A stretch of DNA of 64,000 nt. It comes from Congeria kusceri. Its lineage: Eukaryota > Mollusca > Bivalvia > Myida > Dreissenidae. The DNA lies in NCBI GenBank assembly GCA_027627225.1, contig CM051027.1:45322618-45386617 (forward strand), in the 5' to 3' direction. The position numbers were made by a program, and so were the translations under genes. How positions within the stretch are numbered: position 1 is the stretch's first letter; each line of letters starts with the position of its first letter. The notes below the pieces were generated by a model that saw only the letters and a list, made by a program, of their open reading frames with translations, did not search any database and was not told the origin of the DNA. Below, one piece after another: positions 63,836-64,000 of the stretch.

Positions 63836-64000
63836 ATTTGACATTTCAACGAAGCCTGTGTCTCGATTTATCTTGATATATGCTTATGATATGTTTACCA
63901 TTTAGGCAGGGATTATGGGAAGATGTGCAGTTTAATTAGCAACATGAATATATTAAAAAGTTATGTCATATTTCCCAGACTGGATAAAAATGTATTATTA

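Larger units (their letters stand above)
48640..64000. repeat. Segmental duplicate 5 (runs off the right edge)
   Basis: 48890-49300 matches 7390-7830; 49740-50330 matches 43410-43960 (diverged); 51000-52170 matches 21700-22180; 53110-54800 matches 22680-24830; 60446-61250 matches 24950-25790; 63340-64000 matches 26330-27030. Insertions specific to this duplicate are a minisatellite, a MITE, a CR1-like LINE and a HINE with a nested hAT element. The segment 52190-53100 has only a short tandem repeat and unrecognised AT-rich DNA. Confidence 0.7.

Overview
This window looks like AT-rich nuclear DNA of an invertebrate, most likely a bivalve mollusc. The reasons are the repeat content (pearl/HINE-type elements with ~150-bp core monomers, a CR1-like LINE with a 2A-like peptide, BEL/Pao, Penelope and PIF/Harbinger elements), the GT-AG introns, and the low gene density. 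The taxon is an inference. No complete host gene is visible. The only host-like coding sequence I can defend is a Ly6/uPAR (LU) C-terminal exon at about 11.1-11.3 kb on the minus strand, with a decayed paralogue at 46.2-46.4 kb.

Layout. 1-567: AT-rich, nothing recognised. 568-5840: a PIF/Harbinger DNA transposon with both of its genes apparently intact. A 457-aa DDE transposase (two exons, plus strand) and a 509-aa MADF-like DNA-binding partner (five exons, minus strand) converge, between GC-rich termini packed with catcgg-type motifs. 5946-6125: tRNA-derived SINE. 6550-6990: CCAAT/X-box cluster and a degenerate tandem repeat. From about 7.1 kb to the right edge the window is a tandem array of diverged segmental duplicates of one locus: 7.1-18.4, 18.3-27.1, 27.1-41.5, 41.4-48.6 and 48.6-64.0 kb. 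The same blocks recur in the same order and orientation in each.

Each duplicate has collected its own insertions, and the uninterrupted paralogues act as empty-site controls that fix several boundaries. They are: a pearl/HINE element (12.39-13.41 kb); a 5'-truncated Penelope-like element with a five-copy 64-bp array carrying hammerhead-ribozyme core motifs (15.98-17.08 kb); two copies of an L1/Tx1-type LINE (18.42-20.05 and about 30.0-33.87 kb); an internally deleted BEL/Pao LTR element (39.54-41.34 kb); a TTAA-flanked piggyBac-type MITE (50.43-50.90 kb); a 5.6-kb CR1-like LINE with a 10-bp target duplication and a 2A-like motif at the start of its endonuclease-RT protein (54.81-60.45 kb); and a second HINE (61.25-63.33 kb) split by a non-autonomous hAT element with a perfect 8-bp target duplication (61.95-62.94 kb). 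Locus-specific minisatellites appear in one duplicate and not in its paralogues (22.9, 43.7 and 49.5 kb).

The most notable signals are the hammerhead array, the 2A peptide, the possibly active Harbinger pair, and the duplicated LU-exon locus that hosts all the insertions.
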